Shown in pieces: positions 36,532-45,504 of a DNA stretch of 64,000 nucleotides. Both the position numbers and the translations under genes were made by a program. Under the pieces are notes generated by a model. That model ran no database searches and was not told the origin of the DNA. It was given only the letters and a program-made list of their open reading frames with translations. Position 1 is the stretch's first letter. Each line of letters starts with the position of its first letter. Source of the DNA: Clavibacter sepedonicus (GTDB lineage Bacteria; Actinomycetota; Actinomycetes; Actinomycetales; Microbacteriaceae); the NCBI RefSeq assembly GCF_000069225.1, contig NC_010407.1:1984001-2048000 (forward strand), given 5' to 3'.

Positions 36532-38151
36532 ATGGCCGAGAACACCGACACCGCGTCCGAGATCGCCCCCGCCGAGATCGCCGCCGATCCGGCAGCGCCC
36601 CTGGCGACGACCGAGACCGCGGCCCCCGTGGTCTCCGCTCCCGGATCCGGCGACGCGCCCGTCCCCCGCGCCACCTCCAACCGCAGCACCACTCCCGCGA
36701 GCACGGCCTTCAGCGACTTCGTGTCCACGAACTGGGCCGAGCGCGAGGAGGTCGACCCGCCGGCCCGCGAGCAGGCGCCCTTCGCCGCCGACCGCCGCCG
36801 CCGCCTCTCCGCCCTCCACGTCGGCACGCGCCTCGTGATCCCCGCCGGCCGCCTCAAGCAGCGCAGCAACGACACCGACTACCCGTTCCGCGCCCACTCG
36901 GCGTTCGCGCACCTGACCGGCTGGGGCGCCGACAGCGAGCCCGGCGCCGTGCTCGTCCTCGAGCCCGTGGCCGAGGGATCCGCCGCCGACGGATCCGCGC
37001 ACGACGCCACCCTCTACTTCCGCGAGCGCGCCGGCCGCGACAGCGACGAGTTCTACGCCAACGCCGAGATCGGCGAGTTCTGGATCGGCCCGCGCCCCTC
37101 GCTCCGCCAGGTCGCGGCCGACCTGGGGATCGCGACCGCGCCCCTCGCCGACGTCGACGCCGCCATCGCCGCAGCAGGTCCCGTGCGCGTGATCCGCGAG
37201 GCCGACCCGGCCCTCGCCGCACGCGTCGACGAGGCCCGCGCGGGCGCCTCCTCCGGCTCCGACGGCGACGCGTCCGATCCCGCCGACGGCGACGCCCTCC
37301 TCGCCCGCGACACCTCCGAACTCCGCCTCATCAAGGACGAGTACGAGATCCGCCAGATGCGCGAGGCGGTCGACACCACCGGCCGCGGCTTCTCCGACGT
37401 GATCGCCGACATGCCGGCCGTCCTCGCGCACGCGCGCGGCGAGCGCGTCGTCGAGGGCGTCTTCAACGCGCGCGCCCGCGCCGACGGGAACGCGGTCGGC
37501 TACGACACCATCGCCGCCTCCGGCCCGCACGCCTGCATCCTGCACTGGACCCGCAACGACGGCCGCGTGGTGCCCGGCGACCTGATCCTCATCGACGCGG
37601 GCGTCGAGCTCGACAGCCTCTACACCGCCGACATCACCCGCACGCTCCCCGTCTCGGGCACGTTCACCGACGTGCAGCGCGAGGTCTACGAGGCCGTGCG
37701 CGAGGCCGCCGACGCCGCGCTGGCGATCGTGCGCCCCGGCATCCGCTTCCGCGAGGTGCACGCCGCCGCGATGGAGGTCATCGCGCGGAAGGCCGCCGAC
37801 TGGGGCATGCTCCCCGTCACCGCGGAGGAGGCGCTCGAGGCCGACAACCAGCACCACCGCCGCTACATGGTCCACGGCACGAGCCACCACCTCGGCCTCG
37901 ACGTGCACGACTGCGCGCAGGCCCGCCGCGACATGTACATCGACGGGATCGTCGAGGCCGGCATGGTCTTCACGATCGAGCCGGGCCTGTACTTCCAGCC
38001 CGACGACCTCACGGTGCCGGAGCGCTTCCGCGGCATCGGGGTGCGCATCGAGGACGACATCCTCGTCACGCGCGACGGGGCCGAGAACCTGTCGGCGGGC
38101 ATCCCCCGCACGGCCGACGAGGTCGAGGCGTGGATGGCCGGACGGGCCTAG
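36532..38151 (+). CDS. Xaa-Pro aminopeptidase (aminopeptidase P family)
   Basis: 539 residues. The first 70 residues are Ala/Thr/Pro-rich and likely flexible. The AMP_N domain follows (DTDYPFRAHSAFAHLTGW). The pita-bread M24 domain carries the metal ligands: IDAGVELDSLYTADITRT (two Asp), MVHGTSHHLGLDVHD (His), FTIEPGLYF (Glu) and GIGVRIEDDILVT (Glu). Removes N-terminal residues before proline. GATGAT 6 nt before ATG 36532 suggests a leaderless start. Confidence 0.93.
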   Translation: MAENTDTASEIAPAEIAADPAAPLATTETAAPVVSAPGSGDAPVPRATSNRSTTPASTAFSDFVSTNWAEREEVDPPAREQAPFAADRRRRLSALHVGTRLVIPAGRLKQRSNDTDYPFRAHSAFAHLTGWGADSEPGAVLVLEPVAEGSAADGSAHDATLYFRERAGRDSDEFYANAEIGEFWIGPRPSLRQVAADLGIATAPLADVDAAIAAAGPVRVIREADPALAARVDEARAGASSGSDGDASDPADGDALLARDTSELRLIKDEYEIRQMREAVDTTGRGFSDVIADMPAVLAHARGERVVEGVFNARARADGNAVGYDTIAASGPHACILHWTRNDGRVVPGDLILIDAGVELDSLYTADITRTLPVSGTFTDVQREVYEAVREAADAALAIVRPGIRFREVHAAAMEVIARKAADWGMLPVTAEEALEADNQHHRRYMVHGTSHHLGLDVHDCAQARRDMYIDGIVEAGMVFTIEPGLYFQPDDLTVPERFRGIGVRIEDDILVTRDGAENLSAGIPRTADEVEAWMAGRA

Positions 38152-38157
38152 CCGCGG

Positions 38158-38183
38158 GGTGGATCCGGCGCGGCGGATCCACC
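38158..38183. terminator. Hairpin between aminopeptidase and stress-protein genes
   Basis: GGTGGATCC / GGATCCACC, 8-nt loop, between two convergent genes. Confidence 0.6.
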
Positions 38184-38208
38184 GCGCGGCGGGCGCGACG
38201 CCCGGGGC

Positions 38209-38874
38209 TCAGGCCCCGGTCGCGCCCTGCTCGCCCACGGGCCGGTCGGTCGACGTCGGCGGCGCGGTCGGCTCGGGGGCGTCGGATCCGCCCGCCTCGG
38301 GCACGCGCTCCCCGTACGGGCCTACCGGTCGCGAGACGGGCGGCGCGGCCGGCGGCGTGACGACGGGCTCGCCGTAGACCGACGTGCCGACTCCCCCGAT
38401 GCCGAGCACGTTCCGCGCGCGGTGCAGCGAGTCCGGATCCACGACCACCGAGTAGCTCGTGGCGGTGACCTGCATCACCGACGTGAAGTCACGGCGGCGG
38501 CGCGTGATGCTGTAGCTGACGATCCCGTAGATGGCGCCGAACCCCACGCCGATGATGACGGCGCCGACGACGAACGAGATGTTCGGCACGGGCGAGAAGA
38601 GGAACGTCACGAGGCCGAGGAAGAGTCCAAGCCACGCGCCGCTCGCCGCTCCCGCGACCGCGGCCCGGGCGGAGGTGAGCTTGCCCGTGACGCGCTCGAC
38701 GCTCGTCAGCTCGTTGCCGACGATGCTCACCTGCGTCACCGGGAAGTCCGCCTCGGCGAGGGTGACCACCGCCTTCTGCGCCTCGTCGTAGGTCTCGTAC
38801 GTGGCGACGGGCTCCCCCTTCGGCAGCTTCGGCATGTTGGCACGGGACGGGCGTCCGAGGAGGGGGTTGGTCAC
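38209..38874 (-). CDS. General stress protein-like membrane protein
   Basis: 221 residues. N-terminal domain of the YflT/general-stress-protein type (PVATYETYDEAQKAVVTLAE, VTQVSIVGNEL), a Gly-rich membrane hairpin (AAVAGAASGAWLGLFLGLV and VVGAVIIGVGFGAIYGIVSY), and a disordered Pro-rich tail. Role not known beyond stress association in the family. Start GTG 38874, with AACACT (38881-38886, reverse strand) 6 nt upstream, so probably leaderless. Divergent from the MgtE-like gene. Confidence 0.8.
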   Translation of the reverse strand: MTNPLLGRPSRANMPKLPKGEPVATYETYDEAQKAVVTLAEADFPVTQVSIVGNELTSVERVTGKLTSARAAVAGAASGAWLGLFLGLVTFLFSPVPNISFVVGAVIIGVGFGAIYGIVSYSITRRRRDFTSVMQVTATSYSVVVDPDSLHRARNVLGIGGVGTSVYGEPVVTPPAAPPVSRPVGPYGERVPEAGGSDAPEPTAPPTSTDRPVGEQGATGA

Positions 38875-38933
38875 CGGTCCAGTGTTCCACGCCGGTGCCG
38901 GGCGGGCGCTGGGCGAGCGACTAGATTGACTCT

Positions 38934-40280
38934 GTGAGCGCCTCCCGAGTCTTCGTCGCCCGGCTCGCCGGGTGCAGCGTGTTCGACCCCGCAGGAGACC
39001 GCGTCGGACGCGTCCGCGACGTGCTCGTCGTCTACCGCAAGGACGATCCGCCGCGCGTCGTCGGCCTCATCGTCGAGATCCCCGGCAAGCGCCGCGTGTT
39101 CCTCTCCATCGGCCGCGTCACGAGCATCGGGTCGGGTCAGATCATCACCACCGGCCTCATCAACCTGCGCCGCTTCGAGCAACGCGGCGGCGAGGTGCGC
39201 GTCATCGCCGAGATCCTCGGTCGGCGCGTGAGCATGCGCGACGGATCCGGCACCGCCGTCATCGAGGACGTCGCGATCGAGGAGTCCGGCCAGGCCGAGT
39301 GGGAGGTCTCGCAGCTCTTCTGCCGCCGCCCGCGCACGAGCCCCTCCCCCTTCGCCAAGGGCGCGACCATCTTCGCCACGTGGGAGGAGGTCGCCGAGCT
39401 CCAGGACGACGGCGTCGCCCAGTCCGCCTCCCAGTTCCTCGCCGCCTACTCCGACCTGCTGCCCGCCGACCTCGCCAACACCCTGCTCGACCTGCCGCAG
39501 GCGCGCCGCCTGGAGGTCGCCGAGGAGCTGCCGGACGCCCGCCTCGCCGACGTGCTCGAGGAGATGCCGGAGTCGCAGCAGGTGGAGATCATGGCCACGC
39601 TCGACGACGACCGCGCGGCCGACGTGCTCGACCAGATGCAGCCGGACGACGCGGCCGACCTCATCGCGCAGCTCTCCGAGGAGCGCGGGGAGGCCCTGCT
39701 CGAGCTCATGCAGCCGGAGGAGGCCGACGACGTCCGCATGCTCCTCAGCTACGCGCCGGACACCGCGGGCGGCCTCATGACGACGGACCCCGTCATCGTC
39801 TCGGGCGATGCCACCGTCGCGGAGGGCCTCGCGCTCATCCGCCGCCACGAGCTCGCGCCCACGCTCGGCGCCGCGGTGTGCGTCACGCTGCCCCCGTACG
39901 AGCCGCCCACCGGCCGCTTCCTGGGCATGGTGCACTTCCAGCGGATGCTGCGCTACCCGCCGCACGAGCGCCTCGGGACGCTGCTCGACCAGGGCCTGGA
40001 ACCCGTGCGCGCGGACACGAGCGCGGCCGAGGTGTCGCGCATCATGGCGAGCTACAACCTCGTCTCGGTGCCCGTGGTGGACGAGAACCACCGGCTGGTC
40101 GGCGTGGTCACCATCGACGACGTGCTCGACCACCTGCTGCCGGACGACTGGCGCAGCGCCGACGCGGAGCGCGAGACCCGCAAGCGCGCGACCGCCCGCT
40201 TCCACGGCACGGCCACGGCCGCCATCCCCACCGCAGGACCCGCACGAGGACGGAGGATCCCCCGTGGCACGGCAGAGTAA
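38934..40280 (+). CDS. MgtE N-terminal/CBS domain protein without transporter domain
   Basis: 448 residues. PRC-barrel-like N-terminus (VFDPAGDRVGRVRDVLVVYR), then MgtE intracellular superhelix repeats (LEEMPESQQVEIMATLDDDR; LDQMQPDDAADLIAQLSEER) and two CBS domains (GGLMTTDPVIVSGDATVAEG; ASYNLVSVPVVDENHRLVGV). The membrane channel of MgtE is missing, so this is a cytosolic Mg2+-sensor-like regulator rather than a transporter. GTG 38934 follows TAGATT by 6 nt (leaderless). The tail overlaps the DUF1003 gene by 17 bp, suggesting that they act together. Confidence 0.87.
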   Translation: MSASRVFVARLAGCSVFDPAGDRVGRVRDVLVVYRKDDPPRVVGLIVEIPGKRRVFLSIGRVTSIGSGQIITTGLINLRRFEQRGGEVRVIAEILGRRVSMRDGSGTAVIEDVAIEESGQAEWEVSQLFCRRPRTSPSPFAKGATIFATWEEVAELQDDGVAQSASQFLAAYSDLLPADLANTLLDLPQARRLEVAEELPDARLADVLEEMPESQQVEIMATLDDDRAADVLDQMQPDDAADLIAQLSEERGEALLELMQPEEADDVRMLLSYAPDTAGGLMTTDPVIVSGDATVAEGLALIRRHELAPTLGAAVCVTLPPYEPPTGRFLGMVHFQRMLRYPPHERLGTLLDQGLEPVRADTSAAEVSRIMASYNLVSVPVVDENHRLVGVVTIDDVLDHLLPDDWRSADAERETRKRATARFHGTATAAIPTAGPARGRRIPRGTAE

Positions 40281-40815
40281 CCGCGACGTCCGCCTGGACG
40301 CGCCCAAGGGCCTCCGCACGACGGTCCTCCCGATGCGCAACCGCGCGAGCCGCGACCGGTTCGGCCGCTTCACCGAGTCCATCGCCCGCGGCATGGGCAC
40401 GCCGTGGTTCCTGGTGGGCCTCACGCTCTTCTGCGTGGCGTGGATCGGCTACAACACCTACGGGCCGGAATCCGCGCGCTTCGACTCGGCGGCGCTCGGC
40501 TTCACGGCGCTCACGCTGATCCTGTCGCTGCAGGCCTCGTACGCGGCACCGCTCATCCTGCTGGCGCAGAACCGGCAGGACGACCGCGACCGCGTGCAGA
40601 TCGAGCAGGACCGCCAGCGGGCCGAGCGCAACGTGGCCGACGTCGAGTACCTCGCCCGCGAGGTCGTGTCGCTCCGCCTGCAGATGAAGGACGTCGCCTC
40701 GAAGGACTTCATCCGCGCGGAGCTGCGCCAGCTCCTCGAGGAGCTCGACCGGCGCGACGACCCCGAGGCGGACGACGCGGAGGGCGCGGGCAGCCGACGC
40801 ACGCATGGCCGCTGA
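40264..40815 (+). CDS. DUF1003 membrane protein
   Basis: 183 residues from GTG 40264, inside the end of the MgtE-like gene. Two membrane helices (GTPWFLVGLTLFCVAWIGYN and FTALTLILSLQASYAAPLIL) and the family motif APLILLAQNRQDDRDR, followed by a charged coiled region (VADVEYLAREVVSLRLQ). Function unknown. MgtE-like and DUF1003 genes often pair in actinobacteria, and here they overlap and are followed by mrp with an 11-bp overlap. Confidence 0.88.
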   Translation: MARQSNRDVRLDAPKGLRTTVLPMRNRASRDRFGRFTESIARGMGTPWFLVGLTLFCVAWIGYNTYGPESARFDSAALGFTALTLILSLQASYAAPLILLAQNRQDDRDRVQIEQDRQRAERNVADVEYLAREVVSLRLQMKDVASKDFIRAELRQLLEELDRRDDPEADDAEGAGSRRTHGR

Positions 40816-41980
40816 GGTCCCCGGGGCGGAGGCGCTGACGACGGAGGCGATCCGGCGGGCGCTCGCCCGCGTGGTGGATCCCGAGATCCGCCACCCCATC
40901 ATCGAGCTCGACATGGTCTCCAACGTCCGCGTCGAGGACGGCGGCGTGGCCCACGTGGACATCGCCCTGACGATCGTGGGCTGCCCGGCTGCGACCTCCA
41001 TCGAGCGCGACGTGCGCGAGACGGTCGAGGCCGTGCCCGGGGTCGCGCGCCTCGAGCTCACGGTCGGCGTCATGAGCCCGGAGCGGCGCCGCGCGCTCAC
41101 CGAGCGCCTCCGCGGGCCGGCTGCCCAGCGCGGCGTCCCGTTCGGCCCGGACAGCCTCACGCGCGTCTACGCGGTGACGAGCGGCAAGGGCGGCGTCGGC
41201 AAGTCCACGCTCACCGCCAACCTCGCGGTCGCGCTCGCGGCGAAGGGCCTCGCGGTGGGCCTCGTCGACGCGGACGTGCACGGCTTCTCGATCCCGGGGA
41301 TCCTCGGCCTGGTCGACGCGGACGGACGCACGGCCCAGCCCACGCGCGTCGGCGACATGATCCTGCCGCCCGTCGCCCACGGCGTGAAGGTCATCTCGAT
41401 CGGCATGTTCCTCGATCCCGACGCCACCGGCGGCACGGCCGTCTCCTGGCGCGGGCCGATGCTGCACCGCACGATCCAGCAGTTCCTCACCGACGTCTTC
41501 TTCGGCGACCTCGACGTGCTCCTGCTCGACCTGCCGCCCGGCACCGGGGACGTCGCCATCACGGTGGGCCAGCTCCTGCCGCACGCGGAGGTGCTCGTCG
41601 TCACCACGCCGCAGCCCGCGGCGGCCGACGTGGCCGAGCGCAGCGGCCTGGTCGCCCGGCAGACCGGCCAGCGCGTGGCCGGCGTGGTCGAGAACATGGC
41701 CGGGTTCGCCCAGGCCGACGGATCCGTGCTCGAGCTCTTCGGCGCGGGCGGCGGCGAGGAGGTCGCGCGCCGGCTCTCCGCCGGGCAGGAGGCGAGCGTG
41801 CCGCTCCTCGCGAGCGTGCCGCTCAGCATGGCGCTGCGCCAGGGCGGCGACACGGGCGCGCCGCTCGTGCTGGCCGCGCCGACGGATCCCGCCGCGGTGC
41901 AGATCCTCCGCGTCGCGGACCACCTCGCCACGCGCGGCCGCGGCCTCGCGGGCCGACGGCTCGGCCTGTCCGTCTCCTAG
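40805..41980 (+). CDS. Mrp/ApbC P-loop iron-sulfur carrier protein
   Basis: 391 residues. N-terminal MIP18/DUF59 domain (RVVDPEIRHPIIELDMV; LTIVGCPAATSIERDV), then a deviant Walker A P-loop (VTSGKGGVGKSTLTANLAV), LVDADVHGFSIPGILG and LLLDLPPGTGDVAI. Family role is assembly or transfer of iron-sulfur clusters. The usual C-terminal CxxC that holds the cluster is absent (ENMAGFAQADGSVLELFG). Last gene of the MgtE-like, DUF1003, mrp overlapping run. Confidence 0.92.
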   Translation: MAAEVPGAEALTTEAIRRALARVVDPEIRHPIIELDMVSNVRVEDGGVAHVDIALTIVGCPAATSIERDVRETVEAVPGVARLELTVGVMSPERRRALTERLRGPAAQRGVPFGPDSLTRVYAVTSGKGGVGKSTLTANLAVALAAKGLAVGLVDADVHGFSIPGILGLVDADGRTAQPTRVGDMILPPVAHGVKVISIGMFLDPDATGGTAVSWRGPMLHRTIQQFLTDVFFGDLDVLLLDLPPGTGDVAITVGQLLPHAEVLVVTTPQPAAADVAERSGLVARQTGQRVAGVVENMAGFAQADGSVLELFGAGGGEEVARRLSAGQEASVPLLASVPLSMALRQGGDTGAPLVLAAPTDPAAVQILRVADHLATRGRGLAGRRLGLSVS

Positions 41981-42017
41981 GCGCGCCGCCGCTCCGACTC
42001 CTGTCGACGCCCCGGTG

Positions 42018-42065
42018 ACGCACGAGGAGGACGGCAGCCCGCGGGCTGCCGTCCTCCTGGTGCGT
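42018..42065. terminator. Strong bidirectional terminator
   Basis: 16-bp perfect stem (42025-42040 with 42043-42058) and a 2-nt loop, extended by 6 bp after one G/G mismatch. Lies between mrp and the convergent small membrane gene. Confidence 0.85.
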
Positions 42066-42079
42066 GCTGCGCGTGCTGC

Positions 42080-42202
42080 CTAGACGTGGCTGCGGTGCGT
42101 GCGCGTGGGCATCGCGCGGTATCCGTCGCGCGCGGTGACGACGACGGTGCCGGCGATGGCGGAGACGGAGAGGGCGGCGATGGCGATGAGGAAGACGGTC
42201 AT
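42080..42202 (-). CDS. 40-residue single-pass membrane peptide
   Basis: Begins MTVFLIAIAALSVSAIAG and ends RAMPTRTHRSHV: one hydrophobic helix followed by a basic tail. AGGAG 7 nt before ATG 42202 is an excellent ribosome site, and a terminator follows the stop, so it is likely a real small gene. Transcribed divergently from the LysR regulator with 115 bp between them, so it may be a LysR target. No known family recognised. Confidence 0.6.
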   Translation of the reverse strand: MTVFLIAIAALSVSAIAGTVVVTARDGYRAMPTRTHRSHV

Positions 42203-42305
42203 GGTGGTGCTCCTGCGGGAAGGCGGATGGCGGCGCATTCCGCCGCACCTCCATGGGACCATCGCAGAACGTTCAGGACAAGCTCATAGTCCTTGCCTGG
42301 TTGTG

Positions 42306-42311
42306 TAGCCT
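42306..42311 (+). promoter_or_regulatory. Leaderless -10 box of the LysR gene
   Basis: TAGCCT, 6 nt before ATG 42318. No ribosome site. Confidence 0.5.
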
Positions 42312-42317
42312 GCCTAC

Positions 42318-43235
42318 ATGGACATCCGCCGCCTCGAGCTCCTCCGCGAGCTCGCCGACCGCGGCAGCGTGGGAGCCGTCGCGCGCGCGGCGGGGCGCAC
42401 CCCGTCCGCGGTCTCGCAGCAGCTCAAGGTGCTCGAGCGCGAGGCCGGCGTGCCGCTCACCGAGCGCTCGGGCCGCGGGATCGTGCTGACCGACGCCGGC
42501 CGGGCCCTCGCCCGCACGGCGACCGACATCGCCGTCGCCGTGGCGCGCGCAGAGGCCCTCTGGGAGGACTTCCGGCACCAGCCGTCCGGCGAGGTGACGC
42601 TCGCGACCTTCCCCACCGCGGCGCAGATGCTGCTGCCCGGCCTCCTCGACCGCGTCGCCGGGATCCCGGACCTCACGCTGCGGGCCAGCGACCGGGATCC
42701 GGCGTCCCGCGCCTTCGCCGACCTCACGGCCGACTTCGACGTGGTCATCGCCCACTCGCTCGCCGGCGCGGGCACCTGGCGCGGTCTCGGCCTCGTCATC
42801 GTGCCGCTCATGGTGGAGCCGCTCGACGTCGCGATGCCCGCGGACCACCGCCTCGCCGCCCGGGCGTCGGTGAGCCCGGCGGACCTCAGCGGAGAGCCGT
42901 GGATCGGCGTGCCGCAGGGCCTCCCCTTCGACCGGATCCTCCTCGACATCGAGCAGGCCGTCGGCGCACCCGCGCGCGTGGTGCAGCGGTTCAGCGACAC
43001 CCGGATCACGGAGTCGCTCGTGGCGTCCGGGCACGGGATCGCGCTGCTGCCGCGGTACACCGCCGGCTCGTACGAGGGCGTGGTGGTCAAGCGGCTGTCG
43101 GGCGTGGCGTCGAAGCGGCACCTGCACGTGCTGCTGCGTCCGGACCGCGCCGAGCGGCCCTCGGTGCGCGCCGTCGTGGACGCCCTCCGCGAGGAGGCGA
43201 AGGCGGTGGACGCGCGCTTCAGCGGGAACGGCTGA
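42318..43235 (+). CDS. LysR-family transcriptional regulator
   Basis: 305 residues. N-terminal winged HTH (LRELADRGSVGAVARAAGRT, PSAVSQQLKVLEREAGVPL) and a periplasmic-binding-like effector domain (GEVTLATFPTAAQMLLPGLL; SLVASGHGIALLPRYTAG). Effector unknown. The divergent 40-residue membrane peptide gene is the natural candidate target. Confidence 0.93.
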   Translation: MDIRRLELLRELADRGSVGAVARAAGRTPSAVSQQLKVLEREAGVPLTERSGRGIVLTDAGRALARTATDIAVAVARAEALWEDFRHQPSGEVTLATFPTAAQMLLPGLLDRVAGIPDLTLRASDRDPASRAFADLTADFDVVIAHSLAGAGTWRGLGLVIVPLMVEPLDVAMPADHRLAARASVSPADLSGEPWIGVPQGLPFDRILLDIEQAVGAPARVVQRFSDTRITESLVASGHGIALLPRYTAGSYEGVVVKRLSGVASKRHLHVLLRPDRAERPSVRAVVDALREEAKAVDARFSGNG

Positions 43236-43273
43236 GGATCGCTCGGGAGCCCGAACCGATCAGGCGATGCGGG

Positions 43274-43648
43274 TCAGGTCGCCTCGGCGTCGAACGGGGC
43301 CGGCTGGGCCGACGCGGCGGCCGCCTCGCGCTCCAGGCGCTGGCGGCGCGCGATGGTGGTCTCGACGGGGACGCGCGGCTTCGTGACGACGGGCTCGTCC
43401 TCGAACAGCGCCTCCTTGATGATGCGGCGCGGGTCGTACTGGCGAGGGTCGAGCTTCTTCCAGTCGACCTCGTCGAACTCCGGGCCGAGCTCGTCGCGCA
43501 TGCGCTCCCGGGCGCCGGTGGCCATGCGCCGCGCGGCCTTCACCAGGTCCGCGAGCTTCTGGGTGTAGATCGGCAGCCGCTCGGGGCCGAGCAGGAACAC
43601 GGCGATGATGCCGATGAGCATCAGCTTCTCGAACGTCAGGCCGAACAT
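43274..43648 (-). CDS. tatB: Sec-independent protein translocase TatB
   Basis: 124 residues. The N-terminus MFGLTFEKLMLIGIIAVFLL with GPERLP is the TatB membrane anchor and hinge, followed by an amphipathic helix (QKLADLVKAARRM) and a charged tail (FDEVDWKKLDPRQYDPRR). Part of the twin-arginine export complex. ATG 43648 is chosen because TAGCCT (43655-43660, reverse strand) lies 6 nt upstream and TatB proteins begin MFG; GTG 43654 is also in frame. Divergent from the O-methyltransferase gene, an arrangement found in other actinobacteria. Confidence 0.93.
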   Translation of the reverse strand: MFGLTFEKLMLIGIIAVFLLGPERLPIYTQKLADLVKAARRMATGARERMRDELGPEFDEVDWKKLDPRQYDPRRIIKEALFEDEPVVTKPRVPVETTIARRQRLEREAAAASAQPAPFDAEAT

Positions 43649-43799
43649 GATCACAGGCTAGTCGGTCGATGCCGGTCGTACGCCCGTCCGCGGGGTCCGG
43701 TCAGCGGACAGGGGGCATCGGATCCGCACCGGACACCCGGCCGGTCGGGCGTGCGCCGCCGGGCCGATACCCTGGGGACCCGGAAGAGGGAGGTGCCGC

Positions 43800-44432
43800 G
43801 TGTCCGACCAGGAGACCGGGTGGAAGTTCGCCGAGGACGTCGTCGTCGAGGACGAGCACATCGCCCTGGCGCGCCAGCACTCCCGTGAGCTCGGCATCGA
43901 GGCCGTCTCCCCCGCCGTCGGCGCGCAGCTCTCGCTCCTCGCCGCGGCCACGCGCGCCACCAGCGTCATCGAGATCGGCACCGGTGCCGGCGTCTCCGGC
44001 CTCTGCATCTTCCGCGGCGCACCGCGAGCGGTGCTCACCAGCATCGACGTCGAGTTCGACCACCAGCAGGCCGCGCGCGAGATCCTCGCGGACGCCGAGG
44101 TGCCCGCCAACCGCGTGCGCCTCATCACGGGCCGGGCGCTCGACGTGCTGCCGCGCATGAGCGACGCGAGCTACGACCTCGTGCTCGTGGACGCGGATCC
44201 GGGTCAGGTCATCGAGTACGTCGAGCACGGGCTGCGCCTCGCGCGCACGGGCGGGCTCGTGCTCGTGCCCCACGCCCTCTGGCGCGGCCGCGTGCAGAAC
44301 CCGGCGGCGCGCGACGCCCAGACCGCGGCGTTCCGCACGCTCGTGCAGGAGACGGCGGGCTCGGGCGCGGTGGTCGCGTCGCTCTCGCCCGCGGGCGACG
44401 GCCTGCTGCAGATCGCCAAGACCGGGCGCTGA
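43800..44432 (+). CDS. SAM-dependent O-methyltransferase family protein
   Basis: 210 residues. SAM-binding motif VIEIGTGAGVSGLCIF, followed by LTSIDVEFDHQQAAREI and DLVLVDADPGQVIEYVEHGL, as in the catechol-O-methyltransferase-like family 3. GGGAGG 6 nt before GTG 43800 sets the start. Substrate unknown. The actinobacterial gene is regularly found near tatB, as here. Closed by a 20-bp hairpin. Confidence 0.9.
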   Translation: MSDQETGWKFAEDVVVEDEHIALARQHSRELGIEAVSPAVGAQLSLLAAATRATSVIEIGTGAGVSGLCIFRGAPRAVLTSIDVEFDHQQAAREILADAEVPANRVRLITGRALDVLPRMSDASYDLVLVDADPGQVIEYVEHGLRLARTGGLVLVPHALWRGRVQNPAARDAQTAAFRTLVQETAGSGAVVASLSPAGDGLLQIAKTGR

Positions 44433-44483
44433 CCTCCGCGGTCCCCCGCTCGCACGACCGCTATCGCCCAGTTACCCGCACAT

Positions 44484-44526
44484 ACGACACCGCCCGCCCC
44501 GTCGTCGACGGGGCGGGCGGTGTCGT
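44484..44526 (+). terminator. Terminator after the O-methyltransferase gene
   Basis: 20-bp perfect stem with GTC loop, about 50 nt past the stop. Confidence 0.85.
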
Positions 44527-44540
44527 GTGGTGCGGTCTCG

Positions 44541-44546
44541 ACTAGC
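44541..44546 (+). repeat. Left target flank of IS copy C (ACTAGC)
   Basis: ACTAGC on the left and CCTAGC (45600-45605) on the right share CTAGC. This is a 5-bp duplication or a 6-bp one with one change. The CTA on this strand gives the TAG that ends the IS C transposase. Confidence 0.75.
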
Positions 44547-45504
44547 TGTAGTTCCCAGTGAGGTTGTGAACGCGTTCGGCGGGCGTGAGTCCGCCGATGC
44601 CGGTGTGGGGGCGGTGGTGGTTGTAGTGATGCAGCCAGGCAGGGTAGGTCGCGGCGCGGGCCTCGTCGGTGCGATAGGGATGGGCGTAGGCCCATTCCGT
44701 GGCGAGGGTGCGGTTGAAGCGCTCGACCTTCCCGTTGGTCTGGGGCCGGTAGGGGCGGGTGCGTTTGTGCGTGATCGATCCGAGCGCCTCGGTGAAGGCG
44801 TGGGAGCGGTAGCAGGAGCCGTTGTCCGTCAGGACACGGATCACGGTGATGCCCGCGGTGGTGAAGAACGCGTTCGCGCGGGCCCAGAACGCGGCAGCGG
44901 TCTCCTTGCGCTCGTCGGTGAGGATCTCGGAGTACGCCAGTCGGGAGTGGTCATCCACGGCGTGGTGCAGGAACGCGTACCCCCGCCCGGTCCGGGGAGT
45001 GTTCCTCCGGCCGGCCGCTCTGCCGAGGACTCGGTGCCCGCCGCCGTCCGGGATGCGGCCGAGCTTCTTGATGTCGACGTGGACCAGATCTCCCGGCGAG
45101 GAGTGCTCGTAACGTCGCGCGGGCGAGCGTCGGACGGGGAGTCCCGTCGCGGAATCCAGGTGCGTGAGCAACGGCATCCGGTAGCGACGGAGGACCCGCT
45201 CGACCGTGGAACGGGGGATACGCAGGTGGTAGCTGATGCGGTGCGGGCCCCACCGGCGAGTGAATCTCAGCGCGACGATCCGCCGCTCCCGACGCCGACT
45301 CGTGCGCCCGGGCTGACGGTGCGGACGGGATGAGCGATCTGTCATCGGCAACCCGGCCCGATACCGGCGAGCCCATCTCGACGCCGTCGCCGGCGAGCAC
45401 TGGAACCTCTCCGCCGCACGCCGGACCGGCCACCCGTCCTCAACGATCAACCGAGCAAGCCGAACCCTGCCCACGGGAGCGAACGGGGCATTAGCGTGAG
45501 TCAC
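44542..45504 (-). CDS. IS481-family DDE transposase (copy C)
   Basis: 320 residues including GTG 45504 (MTHANAPFAPVG). HTH (AAERFQCSPATASRWARRY), DDE residues in LVHVDIKKLGRIPDGGG, RVLTDNGSCYRS and TNGKVERFNRTLATEW. Related to, but distinct from, transposases A and B. The element itself has no stop codon: the frame reads through the terminal repeat (LTGNYS) and stops at TAG 44544-44542, which belongs to the target duplication. Confidence 0.94.
   Translation of the reverse strand: MTHANAPFAPVGRVRLARLIVEDGWPVRRAAERFQCSPATASRWARRYRAGLPMTDRSSRPHRQPGRTSRRRERRIVALRFTRRWGPHRISYHLRIPRSTVERVLRRYRMPLLTHLDSATGLPVRRSPARRYEHSSPGDLVHVDIKKLGRIPDGGGHRVLGRAAGRRNTPRTGRGYAFLHHAVDDHSRLAYSEILTDERKETAAAFWARANAFFTTAGITVIRVLTDNGSCYRSHAFTEALGSITHKRTRPYRPQTNGKVERFNRTLATEWAYAHPYRTDEARAATYPAWLHHYNHHRPHTGIGGLTPAERVHNLTGNYS

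Noticed and set aside
44433..44546. Long inverted repeat as a mobile-element end
   Set aside because: Directly follows a gene stop, perfect 20-bp stem with 3-nt loop: a terminator. The IS ends are elsewhere.
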